A stretch of DNA of 64,000 bases from Bradyrhizobium macuxiense (GCF_007993935.1 NZ_VITY01000004.1:434001-498000); one strand, 5' to 3'. Counted from the stretch's first letter, positions 24,656 through 33,866 are shown. Numbers and translations are program-made. Notes: a model not told the origin generated them from the letters alone.

Positions 24656-26343
24656 CGGGACGTGCGGGGCGCCTTGGTGTCGATATCGCTGCGCTTGAGC
24701 AGGTAGTCGAGCCCACCGACCCGGTACCAGCGATAGCCATAGGCCTCGATCAGGAGTTTGTGACGGCCGGCATCGTCGGCGCGGCTGTGATCCTCGGTCA
24801 GGAGGTTGACGAGGAGATTGCCAGCGTCGTCGGGCAATCCGACGTCGAACGATATCTCGAGCGGCTTTTCCGCGAAATTGTGCACGAACAGCACCGAGTT
24901 GTTGCGCCAGTCGTAACGAATGATCAGGACGGCGGGATTTCGGGTTGCGATAATCTTGAAGTCGCCCCAGCCGACCTCGGGGACTTCCTTGCGCATACGG
25001 ATGATGCGCTCGGTCCAGTTCAGCATCGAGTTGGGATCGCGCCGCTGCTTGGCGGCATTGACGTGCTGATAGCCGTAGGGGCCGTCGTCGATCACGGGCA
25101 CGCATGGCCGGTCGCTTTCGGTAAAGCCGCCGTGTGGCTCGGTCGACCATTGCATCGGCGTGCGCGCGCAGGTGCGTTCGGGCAGGTCGAGATTGTCGCC
25201 CATGCCGAGTTCATCGCCGTAGCGGATGACCGGTGTGCCGGGAAGCGTACACATCACGCTATAGGCGAGCTCCAGACGCCGGCGGTCGCCGCCCAGCATC
25301 GGCGCAAGGCGCCGCCGGATGCCGCGGTCGTAGAGCTGCATGCGCTTGTCCGGACCGAATGCCTTGAACACCGTCTCGCGCTGCGCCTTGGTGAGGCGGC
25401 CGAGGTCGAGCTCGTCGTGATTTCGCAGGAACAGGCCCCATTGGGCGGTCGCGGGCCGCGGCTTCGTCGCCATCAAGGCTTTCGCCAACGGCTTCGAATC
25501 GGCTGATGCCAGCGCGTAGAATAAATGCTGGTTGACGTGGAAGTTGAACATCATGTGCATGCGGTCGCCGTCGCGCCCGAAATACTCCATGTCGGTCTCG
25601 GGCAGCACGTTGGCTTCCGCGAGGATGATCGCGTTGCCCTGGCGCCATTGCAGGAATTCGCGAAACGATCGCAGCATGTCGTATTGCTCGACCGGCTTAC
25701 GCACTGAAGCGCCCTTGGTCGCGATCACGAAGGGCACCGCATCCATGCGGAATCCCGAGACGCCGAGCTGGGCCCAGAACCCCATGATCTTGAGGATTTC
25801 GGCCTGCACGTGCGGGTTCGACGTGTTGAGATCCGGCTGGAAATCGTAGAAGCGATGGAAGTACCAGGCGCCCGCCTGCTTGTCGCGGGTCCAGGTCGAC
25901 GTCTGAACGCCGGGAAACACCATGCCCTTGTTGGCGTTGGCGGGCTTCTTGTCCGACCAGACATACCAGTCGCGATGCGGCGAGTCCTTTGAGCTGCGCG
26001 CCGATCGAAACCAGGCATGTTGATCGGAGGTGTGATTGACGACGAGATCGATGATCACGCGGATGCCGCGTTGCTGGCAACCATGGGCAAATTCGACGAA
26101 ATCGCCCAGCGTCCCGTAGCGCGGATCGACGCCGTAATAGTCCGAAATGTCGTAGCCGCCGTCCCTGTCTGGCGAAGGCTGAAACGGCATCAGCCAGATC
26201 GTGGTGATGCCGAGCCCGTTCAGGTAATCCAGACGCCGCAGCAGGCCGCTAAAATCGCCGATGCCGTCGCCATTGGCATCCATGTAGGTGCCAACGGACA
26301 GGCAGTAGATCACGCCATTCTTGTACCAGAGGTCGTCGATCAC
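24652..26343 (-). CDS. GH13 trehalose-synthase-like alpha-glycosidase
   Basis: A 563-aa GH13 protein opening with VIDDLWYKNGVIYCLSVGTY, close to trehalose synthase (TreS, maltose-trehalose isomerisation). Catalytic regions: IDLVVNHTSDQ, GFRMDAVPF (nucleophile), ILAEANVLP (acid/base), FLRNHDELDL (third Asp), TPVIRYGDELGMG and TPMQWS. The GTG at 26343 has AGAGG upstream and fits the family N-terminus; an in-frame GTG at 26367 is the alternative. It lacks a fused maltokinase domain, and no treY/treZ/glgE gene is visible here. Tail-to-tail overlap of 4 bp with the other GH13 gene. Confidence 0.85.
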   Translation of the reverse strand: MIDDLWYKNGVIYCLSVGTYMDANGDGIGDFSGLLRRLDYLNGLGITTIWLMPFQPSPDRDGGYDISDYYGVDPRYGTLGDFVEFAHGCQQRGIRVIIDLVVNHTSDQHAWFRSARSSKDSPHRDWYVWSDKKPANANKGMVFPGVQTSTWTRDKQAGAWYFHRFYDFQPDLNTSNPHVQAEILKIMGFWAQLGVSGFRMDAVPFVIATKGASVRKPVEQYDMLRSFREFLQWRQGNAIILAEANVLPETDMEYFGRDGDRMHMMFNFHVNQHLFYALASADSKPLAKALMATKPRPATAQWGLFLRNHDELDLGRLTKAQRETVFKAFGPDKRMQLYDRGIRRRLAPMLGGDRRRLELAYSVMCTLPGTPVIRYGDELGMGDNLDLPERTCARTPMQWSTEPHGGFTESDRPCVPVIDDGPYGYQHVNAAKQRRDPNSMLNWTERIIRMRKEVPEVGWGDFKIIATRNPAVLIIRYDWRNNSVLFVHNFAEKPLEISFDVGLPDDAGNLLVNLLTEDHSRADDAGRHKLLIEAYGYRWYRVGGLDYLLKRSDIDTKAPRTSR

Positions 26344-26463
26344 CAGGCCATCCTCTCCGGTCCGCACATGGCAGCGGCCGGGAGATAAGTGGCGAGGCTG
26401 CGATGGGTTCCTGCTGCGAGCGCCGTCCTGCGAGGTCGCAGGACGGCAAGTCGCGCCGATTGG

Positions 26464-27582
26464 TTACCGCTTGATCTGCGCCTTCAACGTGTCCTCGACC
26501 ACGCGATCGAACGACGACGCCTTCGGCGCGCTCTTGCGGTGCTCGGCGACATATTTGTCGCGCTTGGCGACCAGTGCGGCGAGCTTCTCGTTCAGCGCCT
26601 TGCGCTGGGTGATCTGCTTGTCGATCTCGGCGCTGCGTGCCTCGGGTTTCATGGCACGGAGGTTGTCGGGCAGGTCTTCCTCCTTGACCTTGGCGATCTC
26701 GTTGCGGCCGGCCGCGACGTCGGCGACCAGGTCGCCGTCGCCGGTGACCGCCTCCGACGTCACCTTGGCGCGCTTGTTGATGAAGCTTGCCATCTCCGAT
26801 GCGCGGGCCGGCGAGGCCGCGGCGACGCTCGCGAGCTGCTGGGTCTTGGATTCCGTGCGCTTCTGCAGCGCGCGCGGCCCGTAGGGGATCACGGTGCCGT
26901 TGATCTCGCGCTGCAGGATGATGATGTCCTCGTCGAACGGCGTCTCGATGGTGACGATCTGGCCGCCGTCCTGCGGGATCGGGATGAACTCGCCGTTGCC
27001 GTTCTGCGCGATATCGCGCCACACCCGCTCGGTATCCTGTGCGTTGCCGGCGAGCACGGCGTTGACGATGATGTCGCGCTGCTTGGCAACCGCGAGCGTC
27101 ACCGGGTATTTGATGTCCTGCGCATAGTCCATGTGCGGCGGCGCGTCGCCGACCAGGAACACGATGCGCGTGCCGTCGCGTCCCTGCGTCCACTGCATCT
27201 TGTTGACGGCGACGTCGAGCGCCTCGTTGACGCTCTCCGGCCAGTCGCCGCCGCCGCGCGCCTTCAATTCCAGCAGATTGGCGTAGAGGTCCTGGATATC
27301 GCGGGTCAGCTCGACCTTCCTGGTCACATACTCATCGCCGATGTCGCGATAGGCGATCAGGCCCATCCTGATGTCGGCGTCGGGATTGGAATCGACGATC
27401 GCGGTCGCGATCGACCAGATCTTGCGCTTGGCGCCCTCGATCAATCCGCCCATCGAACCCGTGGTGTCGAGCACGAAGGCGACCTCGACCACGGGCTTGG
27501 CGATGGCCGAGGACAATCCCGCTGTTAGCGGCAGGGTTGCGAGAGCGAAGACGAACGAGCGAAGTGTGATGCGTGACCGCAT
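26464..27582 (-). CDS. Secreted VWA-domain protein
   Basis: A 372-aa protein with a signal peptide (SFVFALATLPLTAGL, cleavage near AIA). A von Willebrand A domain follows at once: VAFVLDTTGSMGGL is the MIDAS DxTxS motif, with further MIDAS elements near YRDIGDEY and VFLVGDAPPHMDY. The C-terminal third is charged and helical (for example QRKALNEKLAALVAKRDKYV). AGGAGAG precedes the ATG at 27582. Likely a periplasmic metal-dependent adhesion or assembly factor; partner unknown. Confidence 0.82.
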   Translation of the reverse strand: MRSRITLRSFVFALATLPLTAGLSSAIAKPVVEVAFVLDTTGSMGGLIEGAKRKIWSIATAIVDSNPDADIRMGLIAYRDIGDEYVTRKVELTRDIQDLYANLLELKARGGGDWPESVNEALDVAVNKMQWTQGRDGTRIVFLVGDAPPHMDYAQDIKYPVTLAVAKQRDIIVNAVLAGNAQDTERVWRDIAQNGNGEFIPIPQDGGQIVTIETPFDEDIIILQREINGTVIPYGPRALQKRTESKTQQLASVAAASPARASEMASFINKRAKVTSEAVTGDGDLVADVAAGRNEIAKVKEEDLPDNLRAMKPEARSAEIDKQITQRKALNEKLAALVAKRDKYVAEHRKSAPKASSFDRVVEDTLKAQIKR

Positions 27583-27730
27583 GGGTCTCTCCTGCAGTGG
27601 TTTCGTCCCTCGGAACACAGGTTCCATCGGTTTCGCGGTGGCTTGAGGCCGGAATCAAGGCGCCTTCCTCGCGAATTTGCGGCCGATTCCGGCGCTGCCG
27701 TCGCGCGATGGAATCGGTTACTCTGACGAG

Positions 27731-28213
27731 ATGGAGTCACCCGCCCGCCAGATCGCGCTCGTGCCTGCGCTCGACCGACGTCAGTCGGAGACCGCGCTTG
27801 CGATCGCACGCGGCACCGCGCGGCTCCTGCGATCGCTGGGATTTTCCTGCATCAGCGAGTTGCCGCTGCCGTCCGGCCGCAGGGCCGATCTGGTGGCGCT
27901 GAATGAGCGCGGCGAGATCTGGATCGTCGAGATCAAGTCATCGCTCGAGGATCTGCGCGCCGACCAGAAATGGCAGGACTACCGGATGCATTGCGACCGG
28001 CTGTTCTTCGCCTTCACGCAGGACCTGCCGTGCGAGATCTTCCCGGTCGACACCGGCCTGATCATCGCCGACGCCTATGGCGCGCATCTGCACTGCGAGG
28101 CACCGGAGCATCGCCTGCCGGCGGCCACGCGCAAGGCGATGACGGTGCGCTTTGCGATGGCGGCGGCACAGCGGATCAACCGGCTGGTCGATCCGCAGGG
28201 GCACGAGTTTTAG
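27731..28213 (+). CDS. mmcB: MmcB-family DNA repair protein
   Basis: A 160-aa protein of the MmcB/DUF2217 family. It has a PD-(D/E)xK-like nuclease core: SCISELPLPSGRRADLVAL with the first acidic residue, then EIWIVEIKSSLEDLRADQKW (ExK plus the following helix). In Caulobacter, mmcB is an SOS-regulated gene linked to ImuABC-dependent damage tolerance; imuABC is not in this window and no clear LexA box was seen in the short gap (about 150 bp) to the divergent VWA gene. Start is the ATG after gacgag at 27731. Confidence 0.85.
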   Translation: MESPARQIALVPALDRRQSETALAIARGTARLLRSLGFSCISELPLPSGRRADLVALNERGEIWIVEIKSSLEDLRADQKWQDYRMHCDRLFFAFTQDLPCEIFPVDTGLIIADAYGAHLHCEAPEHRLPAATRKAMTVRFAMAAAQRINRLVDPQGHEF

Positions 28214-28224
28214 CAGCGCGATTC

Positions 28225-28311
28225 CGTAGGATGGGTAGAGCGAAGCGAAACCCATCAGCTTCGAAGCGCAAGGAGAGATGATGGGTATCGCTTCGCTCCA
28301 CCCATCCTACG
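28225..28311. repeat. Palindromic repeat (gtaggatgggtagagcg family), copy 1
   Basis: Near-perfect inverted repeat: the left arm cgtaggatgggtagagcgaa and the continuing gcgaaacccatca face their complement at the right end (atgggtatcgcttcgctcca then cccatcctacg), with a 20-25-base centre. It lies between mmcB and the convergent regR, so it may end both transcripts. Copy 2 is at 34704-34791. Confidence 0.8.
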
Positions 28312-28382
28312 AAGCAAGCCACGCCACAAAAGCCAATGGCCGGGACTGAGCCCGGCCATCGCAAGACAATATGTAACTTCGC

Positions 28383-28937
28383 CTAGCGCGGGGCGCGCTT
28401 GGCGAGGATGCGCTGCAGGGTGCGGCGGTGCATGTTGAGGCGGCGCGCGGTCTCGGAGACGTTGCGGTTGCACATCTCGTAGATGCGCTGGATGTGCTCC
28501 CAGCGCACGCGGTCCGCTGACATCGGATTGGCCGGCAGCTCGGACTTCTCGGTGCCGGTCGCCAGCAGCGCGGCGACGACGTCGTCGGCGTCGGCGGGCT
28601 TCGACAGATAGTCGACGGCGCCCATCTTCACCGCGGTCACGGCGGTGGCGATGTTGCCGTAGCCGGTGAGCACGATCGCGCGCGCCTCGGGGCGCTTGCG
28701 CTTCAACGCCGAGACGACGTCGAGACCGTTGCCGTCGCCGAGGCGGAGGTCGACGACTGCGAAAGCGGGCGCGGCGCGGCCGATCTCGGCGAGACCATCA
28801 GACACCGTGTCGCATGACTTCACTGCGAACCCGCGCGTCTCCATCGCGCGCGACAGGCGTTCCAGGAACGGCTTGTCGTCCTCGACAATGAGGAGCGAGC
28901 GGTCGGCATGGTCATTCAGTTCAGTGATGGCGTTCAC
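28383..28937 (-). CDS. regR: RegR/ActR/PrrA-family redox response regulator
   Basis: A 184-aa two-domain regulator. Receiver: DRSLLIVEDDKPFLERLSRA, phospho-acceptor Asp63 in VVDLRLGDGNG, VLTGYGNIATAVTAVKMGA and the LSKPAD lysine. The C-terminus is a Fis-type HTH (RWEHIQRIYEMCNRNVSETARRLNMHRRTLQRIL, given here in blocks: RWEHIQRIYEMCNRN, VSETARRLNMHRR, TLQRIL). This is the ActR/RegA/PrrA architecture controlling redox-responsive genes. GTG start. A TTGGCA/TATTAT pair with a 19-bp gap (28966-28996, minus strand) is a weak candidate promoter. The kinase gene lies 135 bp upstream on the same strand. Confidence 0.93.
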   Translation of the reverse strand: MNAITELNDHADRSLLIVEDDKPFLERLSRAMETRGFAVKSCDTVSDGLAEIGRAAPAFAVVDLRLGDGNGLDVVSALKRKRPEARAIVLTGYGNIATAVTAVKMGAVDYLSKPADADDVVAALLATGTEKSELPANPMSADRVRWEHIQRIYEMCNRNVSETARRLNMHRRTLQRILAKRAPR

Positions 28938-29072
28938 GTTCCATTTTTCCCTGTGGCAGACACCTATAATATGGGGACCTAGTGCGGCGCTGCCAAGGCA
29001 GCCGAAAGTCGCGTGCCATCCTGGAAACAGTGCTGCATCCGGTATGCCAGACGTTGCGATTAAGAACCGTTC

Positions 29073-30392
29073 TTAAGCTTCGGCCTCGTCACCGGGCGCG
29101 GATTCCTCAAAGCGCTCGCGCGGCCAGACGATCTGCACCACGGCGCCGTGATCGGGGAATGGCCGATTGGTAAACGACACCTTGGCTCCGGTGCGTTCCA
29201 GCAGCGTCCGTGCGATGAAAACACCCAAGCCCAAGCCGCCACGCGCATTTTGGGCCTCGTCTGCGCCCCGGCGGCGCGACAGATACGGCTCGCCGATCCG
29301 CTTCAGCATATCAGGCGCGATGCCCGGGCCATCGTCGGAAACGACGATCTCGATGGTTTCAGCGTTCCACCATGCATTCACCTCGACGGTCTGGTGCGCG
29401 AAATCGACCGCATTTTCGAGAATATTTCCGACACCATAAAGGATCGCGGGATTGCGCGCGGCGACCGGTTCGCGCGTTGCTGCGACAGCAAGCCGCACCT
29501 TGATGTTGATGCCGAAATCGCGATGCGGCGCCACCGCCTCTTCGATCAGGGTCGACAGCTTCATGGTGTCGAACGGCGCGCCGCTTGATGACAATTGCGC
29601 AATCTTGCTCAGGATGTCGCGGCAACGCTGCGCCTGCTCGCGCACGGTCTTGAGGTCGCCGGCGATGGCCGGGTCGTGCACCGTCTTCTCGAGCTCGCGC
29701 GAGATCAGGAAGATCGTCGACAGCGGCGTACCGAGTTCGTGCGCGGCGGCGGCGGCGAGACCGTCGAGCTGGGTCAGATGCTGTTCGCGCGTCAGCACGA
29801 GTTCGGTCGCGGCAAGCGCATCGGAGAGCTGGCGGGCCTCCTCGGTCACCTGGAACGCATAGAGGCTGGTGACGCCGATCGCGAGCAGGATCGAGAGCCA
29901 GACGCCGATCAGATAGATCGGCGGCAACACCAGGGGATCGTCGCCATCCCAGGGCAGCGGCAGATGATAGAAGAACAGCGCCGAGGCGCAGGCGACCGCA
30001 AGGCAGCCGAGCGCGATCGTCAGCCGGATCGGCAGCACCGTGGCCGAAATCAGCACCGGCGCCAGGAACAGAAACGAGAACGGGTTCTGCAAGCCGCCGG
30101 TGAAGTACAAGAGCCCGCCGAGCTCGACGATGTTGAAGGCGAGCAAGGTCGCGGCATAGGCCGGCTCCAGCCGCTGCATCGGGTTGAAGGCGATCTGCAG
30201 CGCCAGATTGAGCAGCGCCGAGAACGTCACAATGATGACGCACGGCACGATCGGAACGTCGAATTCCAATCCCTGGGCGACGACGAAGATTGCGACGAGC
30301 TGGCCGAGTGCGGCGAGCCAGCGCAGCCGCAGGATCGTATCGAGGCGGACATAGCGGCGAGGTTGGCGGAAATCGGAAGCGACGTCGGTCAT
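29073..30392 (-). CDS. regS: RegS/ActS/PrrB-family redox-sensing histidine kinase
   Basis: A 439-aa kinase with about six transmembrane segments in residues 20-180. The quinone-linked motif GGLQNPF (99-105) of the RegB/PrrB family is intact. The H-box AAAAAHELGTPLSTIFL has the phosphorylated His218, and REQAQRCRDI contains Cys257, equivalent to the redox-switch cysteine of RegB. HATPase blocks: NILENAVDFA, VVSDDGPGIAPDML, GGLGLGVFIA. The start is at the ATG at 30392; a frame extension to 30428 is not needed. Paired with the adjacent RegR-type regulator. Confidence 0.93.
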   Translation of the reverse strand: MTDVASDFRQPRRYVRLDTILRLRWLAALGQLVAIFVVAQGLEFDVPIVPCVIIVTFSALLNLALQIAFNPMQRLEPAYAATLLAFNIVELGGLLYFTGGLQNPFSFLFLAPVLISATVLPIRLTIALGCLAVACASALFFYHLPLPWDGDDPLVLPPIYLIGVWLSILLAIGVTSLYAFQVTEEARQLSDALAATELVLTREQHLTQLDGLAAAAAHELGTPLSTIFLISRELEKTVHDPAIAGDLKTVREQAQRCRDILSKIAQLSSSGAPFDTMKLSTLIEEAVAPHRDFGINIKVRLAVAATREPVAARNPAILYGVGNILENAVDFAHQTVEVNAWWNAETIEIVVSDDGPGIAPDMLKRIGEPYLSRRRGADEAQNARGGLGLGVFIARTLLERTGAKVSFTNRPFPDHGAVVQIVWPRERFEESAPGDEAEA

Positions 30393-30498
30393 GTCAGGGA
30401 CTTTAGCTTTGCCGTGGGCGGCGCACAAATTCGCGACTTAGCGCAAGGATGCAGACCAAGCCTTGCGCTTATTGTCGCAATGGCTCAATGACGACCAT

Positions 30499-31305
30499 AT
30501 GCAACAGCGCGGGACAGGTCAGGCGCAAGCGCCCAATCAGCCGCCGGTGGCCGATCAGGACGGATCGGCCGCGATCGAGGTCGTGGACCTGGTCAAGCTC
30601 TACAAGACCACCCACGCGGTTGACGACATCTCCTTCCGTATCGCGCGCGGCAGCATCACCGGCCTGCTCGGCGGCAACGGCGCCGGCAAGACCACGACGA
30701 TCGCGATGATCATGGGGCTGGTGCTGCCGACCTCGGGCCGCGTCAGCGTGCTGGGCGCGAAAATCCCCGAGCAGCGCTATGACGTGCTCGGCCGAATGAA
30801 TTTCGAGAGCCCCTATGTCGACATGCCGATGCGGCTCACGGTGCGGCAGAACCTGACCATTTTCGGCCGCCTCTATGCCGTGAAGCAGCTGCGCGAGCGG
30901 ATCGACCAGCTCGCCACCGATCTCGATCTCAAGGAATTTTTGGACCGCTCCAACGGCAAGCTCTCGGCCGGGCAGAAGACCCGCGTCGCACTGGCGAAGG
31001 CGCTGATCAACGAGCCGGACCTGCTGCTGCTCGACGAGCCGACCGCCTCGCTCGACCCGGATACCGCCGACTGGGTGCGGCAGCATCTCGAGACCTATCG
31101 CAAGACCCATAACGCGACCATCCTGCTGGCGTCGCACAACATGCTGGAGGTCGAGCGGCTCTGCGACCGCGTCATCATCATGAAGCGCGGCAAGATTCAG
31201 GACGACGACAGCCCGGAACGGATCATGGCGCGCTACAACCGCGACACGCTGGAAGAGGTGTTTCTCGACGTGGCGCGCGGCCGCCTGCGGGAGGGCACAT
31301 CATGA
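30499..31305 (+). CDS. ABC-2-type exporter ATP-binding protein
   Basis: A 268-aa ATPase: Walker A LLGGNGAGKTTTIAMIMGL, signature KLSAGQKTRVALAKAL (LSAGQ variant), Walker B LLLLDEPTASLDPDT, and H-loop LLASHNMLEVERLCD. The sequence looks like NodI/CcmA/drug-exporter ATPases. The ATG at 30499 is tentative, since no strong ribosome site is visible; a TTG at 30463 is in frame. The stop overlaps the permease start (ATGA). Substrate unknown. Confidence 0.9.
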   Translation: MQQRGTGQAQAPNQPPVADQDGSAAIEVVDLVKLYKTTHAVDDISFRIARGSITGLLGGNGAGKTTTIAMIMGLVLPTSGRVSVLGAKIPEQRYDVLGRMNFESPYVDMPMRLTVRQNLTIFGRLYAVKQLRERIDQLATDLDLKEFLDRSNGKLSAGQKTRVALAKALINEPDLLLLDEPTASLDPDTADWVRQHLETYRKTHNATILLASHNMLEVERLCDRVIIMKRGKIQDDDSPERIMARYNRDTLEEVFLDVARGRLREGTS

Positions 31306-32126
31306 GCGAGATCGCCAGCCATCACGCGCACGGCATTTCACTGCAACGCATCAATGCGATGGTGCTGCGCTATTGGTATCTCCTGATGTCGTCATGGCCG
31401 CGGCTCCTCGAGCTGATCTACTGGCCGGCCTTGCAGATCATCACCTGGGGCTTCTTGCAGAACTACATCTCGCAGGCATCCGGCTTTTTCGCCAGAGCGG
31501 GCGGCACGCTGATCGGCGCCGTGATCCTGTGGGACATCCTGTTCCGCGGCCAGCTCGGCTTCTCGATCTCGTTCCTGGAAGAGATGTGGGCGCGCAATCT
31601 CGGCAATCTGATGATGAGCCCGCTGAAGCCGATCGAATTCCTGCTCTCGCTGATGATCATGAGCCTGATCCGGCTCGCCATCGGCGTGATCCCGATGACG
31701 CTGCTGGCGCTGTTCTTTTTCGGCTTCAATTTCTACGCCATCGGGCTGCCGCTGATCGCGTTCTTCTGCAATCTGATCTTCACAAGCTGGTCGGTCGGGG
31801 TGTTCGCCTCGGGCCTCGTGCTGCGCAACGGGTTAGGGGCCGAGAGCATCGTCTGGACATTGATGTTCGCGGTGATGCCGCTCGCCTGCATCTACTATCC
31901 GGTCGAGGTGCTGCCGGCCTGGCTGCAGATTGTCGCCTGGACGTTGCCGCCGACCTACGTGTTCGAAGGCATGCGGTCGCTGCTGATCGATCACGTCTTC
32001 CGCCCCGACCTGATGGCGTGGGCGCTGGCCATCAACGCCATCCTCTTTGCTGCCTCTTTTGCGATCTTCCTTGCCCTTTTGCAGAGCGCCAAGCGCAACG
32101 GGTCGCTGCTCAACAGTGGTGAATAA
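31302..32126 (+). CDS. ABC-2-type exporter permease
   Basis: A 274-aa membrane protein with about six helices (ILELIYWP-like first segment at LLELIYWPALQIITWGFL, then GTLIGAVILWDILF, LIRLAIGVIPMTLLALFFFG, GLPLIAFFCNLIFTSW, WTLMFAVMPLACIYYPVEVL and the final LAINAILFAASFAIFLALL). The CIYYPVEVLPAWLQ segment before the last helices is typical of NodJ-like/ABC-2 permeases. It overlaps the ATPase gene by 4 bp and forms a two-gene transporter with it. Confidence 0.88.
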   Translation: MSEIASHHAHGISLQRINAMVLRYWYLLMSSWPRLLELIYWPALQIITWGFLQNYISQASGFFARAGGTLIGAVILWDILFRGQLGFSISFLEEMWARNLGNLMMSPLKPIEFLLSLMIMSLIRLAIGVIPMTLLALFFFGFNFYAIGLPLIAFFCNLIFTSWSVGVFASGLVLRNGLGAESIVWTLMFAVMPLACIYYPVEVLPAWLQIVAWTLPPTYVFEGMRSLLIDHVFRPDLMAWALAINAILFAASFAIFLALLQSAKRNGSLLNSGE

Positions 32127-32223
32127 ATGTCACTTTCGCGTGGATTCTCGGGGTTTTAACCCGATATCGACCCCATATTGGGCTCGCGGCGCATTGACGC
32201 ATTGTTACGCATTCGTCAGAGTG

Positions 32224-32234
32224 TTGCAGCGCAA
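32224..32234. promoter_or_regulatory. TTGC-N3-GCAA dyad upstream of phaZ (possible PhaR-type operator)
   Basis: The 11-bp dyad ttgcagcgcaa lies 21 bp before the phaZ start. PhaR regulators of PHB metabolism in alphaproteobacteria are reported to bind TGC/GCA-type dyads, so this is a candidate; no experimental link here, and a single short dyad can occur by chance. Confidence 0.3.
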
Positions 32235-32255
32235 AAGGGGGTCTGAAGAAATACT

Positions 32256-33584
32256 ATGCCCATTGGTGAATTTGGCGGTGCACCGCCCCTGGCGGCGGGA
32301 GGCAGCCCGGCACTCACGACGCCGCTGTACTGGATGTACGAAATGGCGCAGGCGTCGCTCAATCCGGCGCGCGCGGTGACCGACGCCACCAAGATCCTGT
32401 TTGAGAACCCGCTCAATCCGTGGACCCACACCCAGTTCGGCAAGTCGGTCGCGGCGGCCTGCGAATTGTTCGAGCGCACCACCCGCCGCTACGGCAAACC
32501 GGATTGGAACCTGCCGACGACCGAGGTCAACGGCATCCGCACGGCGGTCGAGGTTCGTACGGTCTGGGAAAAGCCGTTCTGCCGCCTGCTGCATTTCGAT
32601 CGCAAGCTGACGCGCCCGCTGCGCTCGCCGCAGCCGCGCGTGCTGATCGTGGCGCCGATGTCCGGCCACTATGCGACGCTGCTGCGCGGCACGGTCGAGG
32701 CGTTCCTGCCGACGCACGAGGTCTACATCACCGACTGGGCCGACGCGCGCATGGTGCCGCTCGCGGCCGGCCGGTTCGATCTGGACGATTATGTCGATTA
32801 CCTGATCGAGATGCTGCATGCGCTCGGCGGCAACATGCATGTGATCGCGGTGTGCCAGCCCTCGGTGCCGGTTGTTGCGGCCGTCTCCGTGATGGAAGCG
32901 AACCACGACCCGTTCGTGCCGCTGTCGATGACGCTGATGGGCGGCCCGATCGACACCAGGCGCAATCCGACCGCGGTCAACAACCTCGCCGAAGAGCGCG
33001 GCATCGAGTGGTTCCGCAACAATGTCATCACCAAGGTGCCGTTCCCGCATCCGGGCGTGATGCGCGATGTCTATCCGGGCTTCCTGCAGCTCAACGGCTT
33101 CATCAGCATGAACCTCGATCGGCACATGGACGCGCACAAGGCGCTGTTCGCCAATCTGGTGAAGGGTGACGGCGATCTCGTCGACAAGCACCGTGAGTTC
33201 TATGACGAATATCTCGCGGTGATGGACCTCACCGCCGAGTATTACCTGCAGACCGTCGATCTCGTCTTCGTCAAGCACGCGCTGCCGAAGGGCGAGATGA
33301 CCCATCGCGGCAAGCCGGTCGATCCGTCGAAGATCCGCCGCGTCGCGCTGATGACGGTGGAAGGCGAGAAGGACGATATCTCCGGTCTCGGTCAAACCGA
33401 GGCGACGCACGCGCTCTGCACCGCGATTCCGAACCATCGCCGTGTCCACTACGTGCAGAAGGGCGTCGGGCACTATGGCGTGTTCAACGGGTCGCGTTTC
33501 CGCTCCGAAATCGTGCCGCGGATCTCCGATTTCATGGTTTCGGCGGCCAATACGCGGCTTTCCTTGGTCGCCGCAGCCGAATAG
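32256..33584 (+). CDS. phaZ: Intracellular polyhydroxyalkanoate depolymerase
   Basis: A 442-aa protein of the intracellular PhaZ family (PHB_depo_C type): MYEMAQASLNPARA, LIVAPMSGHYATLLRGTVE, YITDWADARMVPLAAGRFDL, and nucleophile Cys200 in HVIAVCQPSVPVVAA, where the Ralstonia PhaZ1 enzyme also uses Cys. HYGVFNGSRFR near the C-terminus holds the catalytic His. It mobilises stored PHB in the cytoplasm. It is not part of the preceding transporter operon (129-bp gap) and ends before a strong terminator. Confidence 0.93.
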   Translation: MPIGEFGGAPPLAAGGSPALTTPLYWMYEMAQASLNPARAVTDATKILFENPLNPWTHTQFGKSVAAACELFERTTRRYGKPDWNLPTTEVNGIRTAVEVRTVWEKPFCRLLHFDRKLTRPLRSPQPRVLIVAPMSGHYATLLRGTVEAFLPTHEVYITDWADARMVPLAAGRFDLDDYVDYLIEMLHALGGNMHVIAVCQPSVPVVAAVSVMEANHDPFVPLSMTLMGGPIDTRRNPTAVNNLAEERGIEWFRNNVITKVPFPHPGVMRDVYPGFLQLNGFISMNLDRHMDAHKALFANLVKGDGDLVDKHREFYDEYLAVMDLTAEYYLQTVDLVFVKHALPKGEMTHRGKPVDPSKIRRVALMTVEGEKDDISGLGQTEATHALCTAIPNHRRVHYVQKGVGHYGVFNGSRFRSEIVPRISDFMVSAANTRLSLVAAAE

Positions 33585-33656
33585 GTATCACCCCGGCCGC
33601 GATTATCGCGTCCGAGTAAGTCACTGATTTAACTAAAAGAATCTCAAATCAGCCGA

Positions 33657-33697
33657 GGCTCAAGTGATGAATTTAATTTCATCTCTTGGGCCTTTTT
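33657..33697 (+). terminator. Rho-independent terminator after phaZ
   Basis: A long stem (ggctcaag, one T-T mismatch, gatgaa; loop tttaat or shorter; ttcatc, t, cttgggcc with one G-U pair) is followed directly by TTTTT at 33693-33697. It sits 73 bp after the phaZ stop and is the clearest intrinsic terminator in the window. Confidence 0.85.
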
Positions 33698-33866
33698 CGC
33701 GACTCCGATTCATCGCAAAAATTCCGGTTCCGACCCCTGCCGGTAGAGGTCAATTAACGGCCGACCCCTGTATATTGGGCAAATGATTTGTTTTTGCGCC
33801 GAGCGCTTTCCCTGGCGGCGGATATGGCAAAGTTCGGGCGAACTCCTGCTCCCCGGACTCTCAGAA

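Noticed and set aside
26249..27193. Long minus-strand frame overlapping the VWA and GH13 genes
   Set aside because: A frame-shifted shadow of the VWA gene, Arg/Gly-rich without domains.
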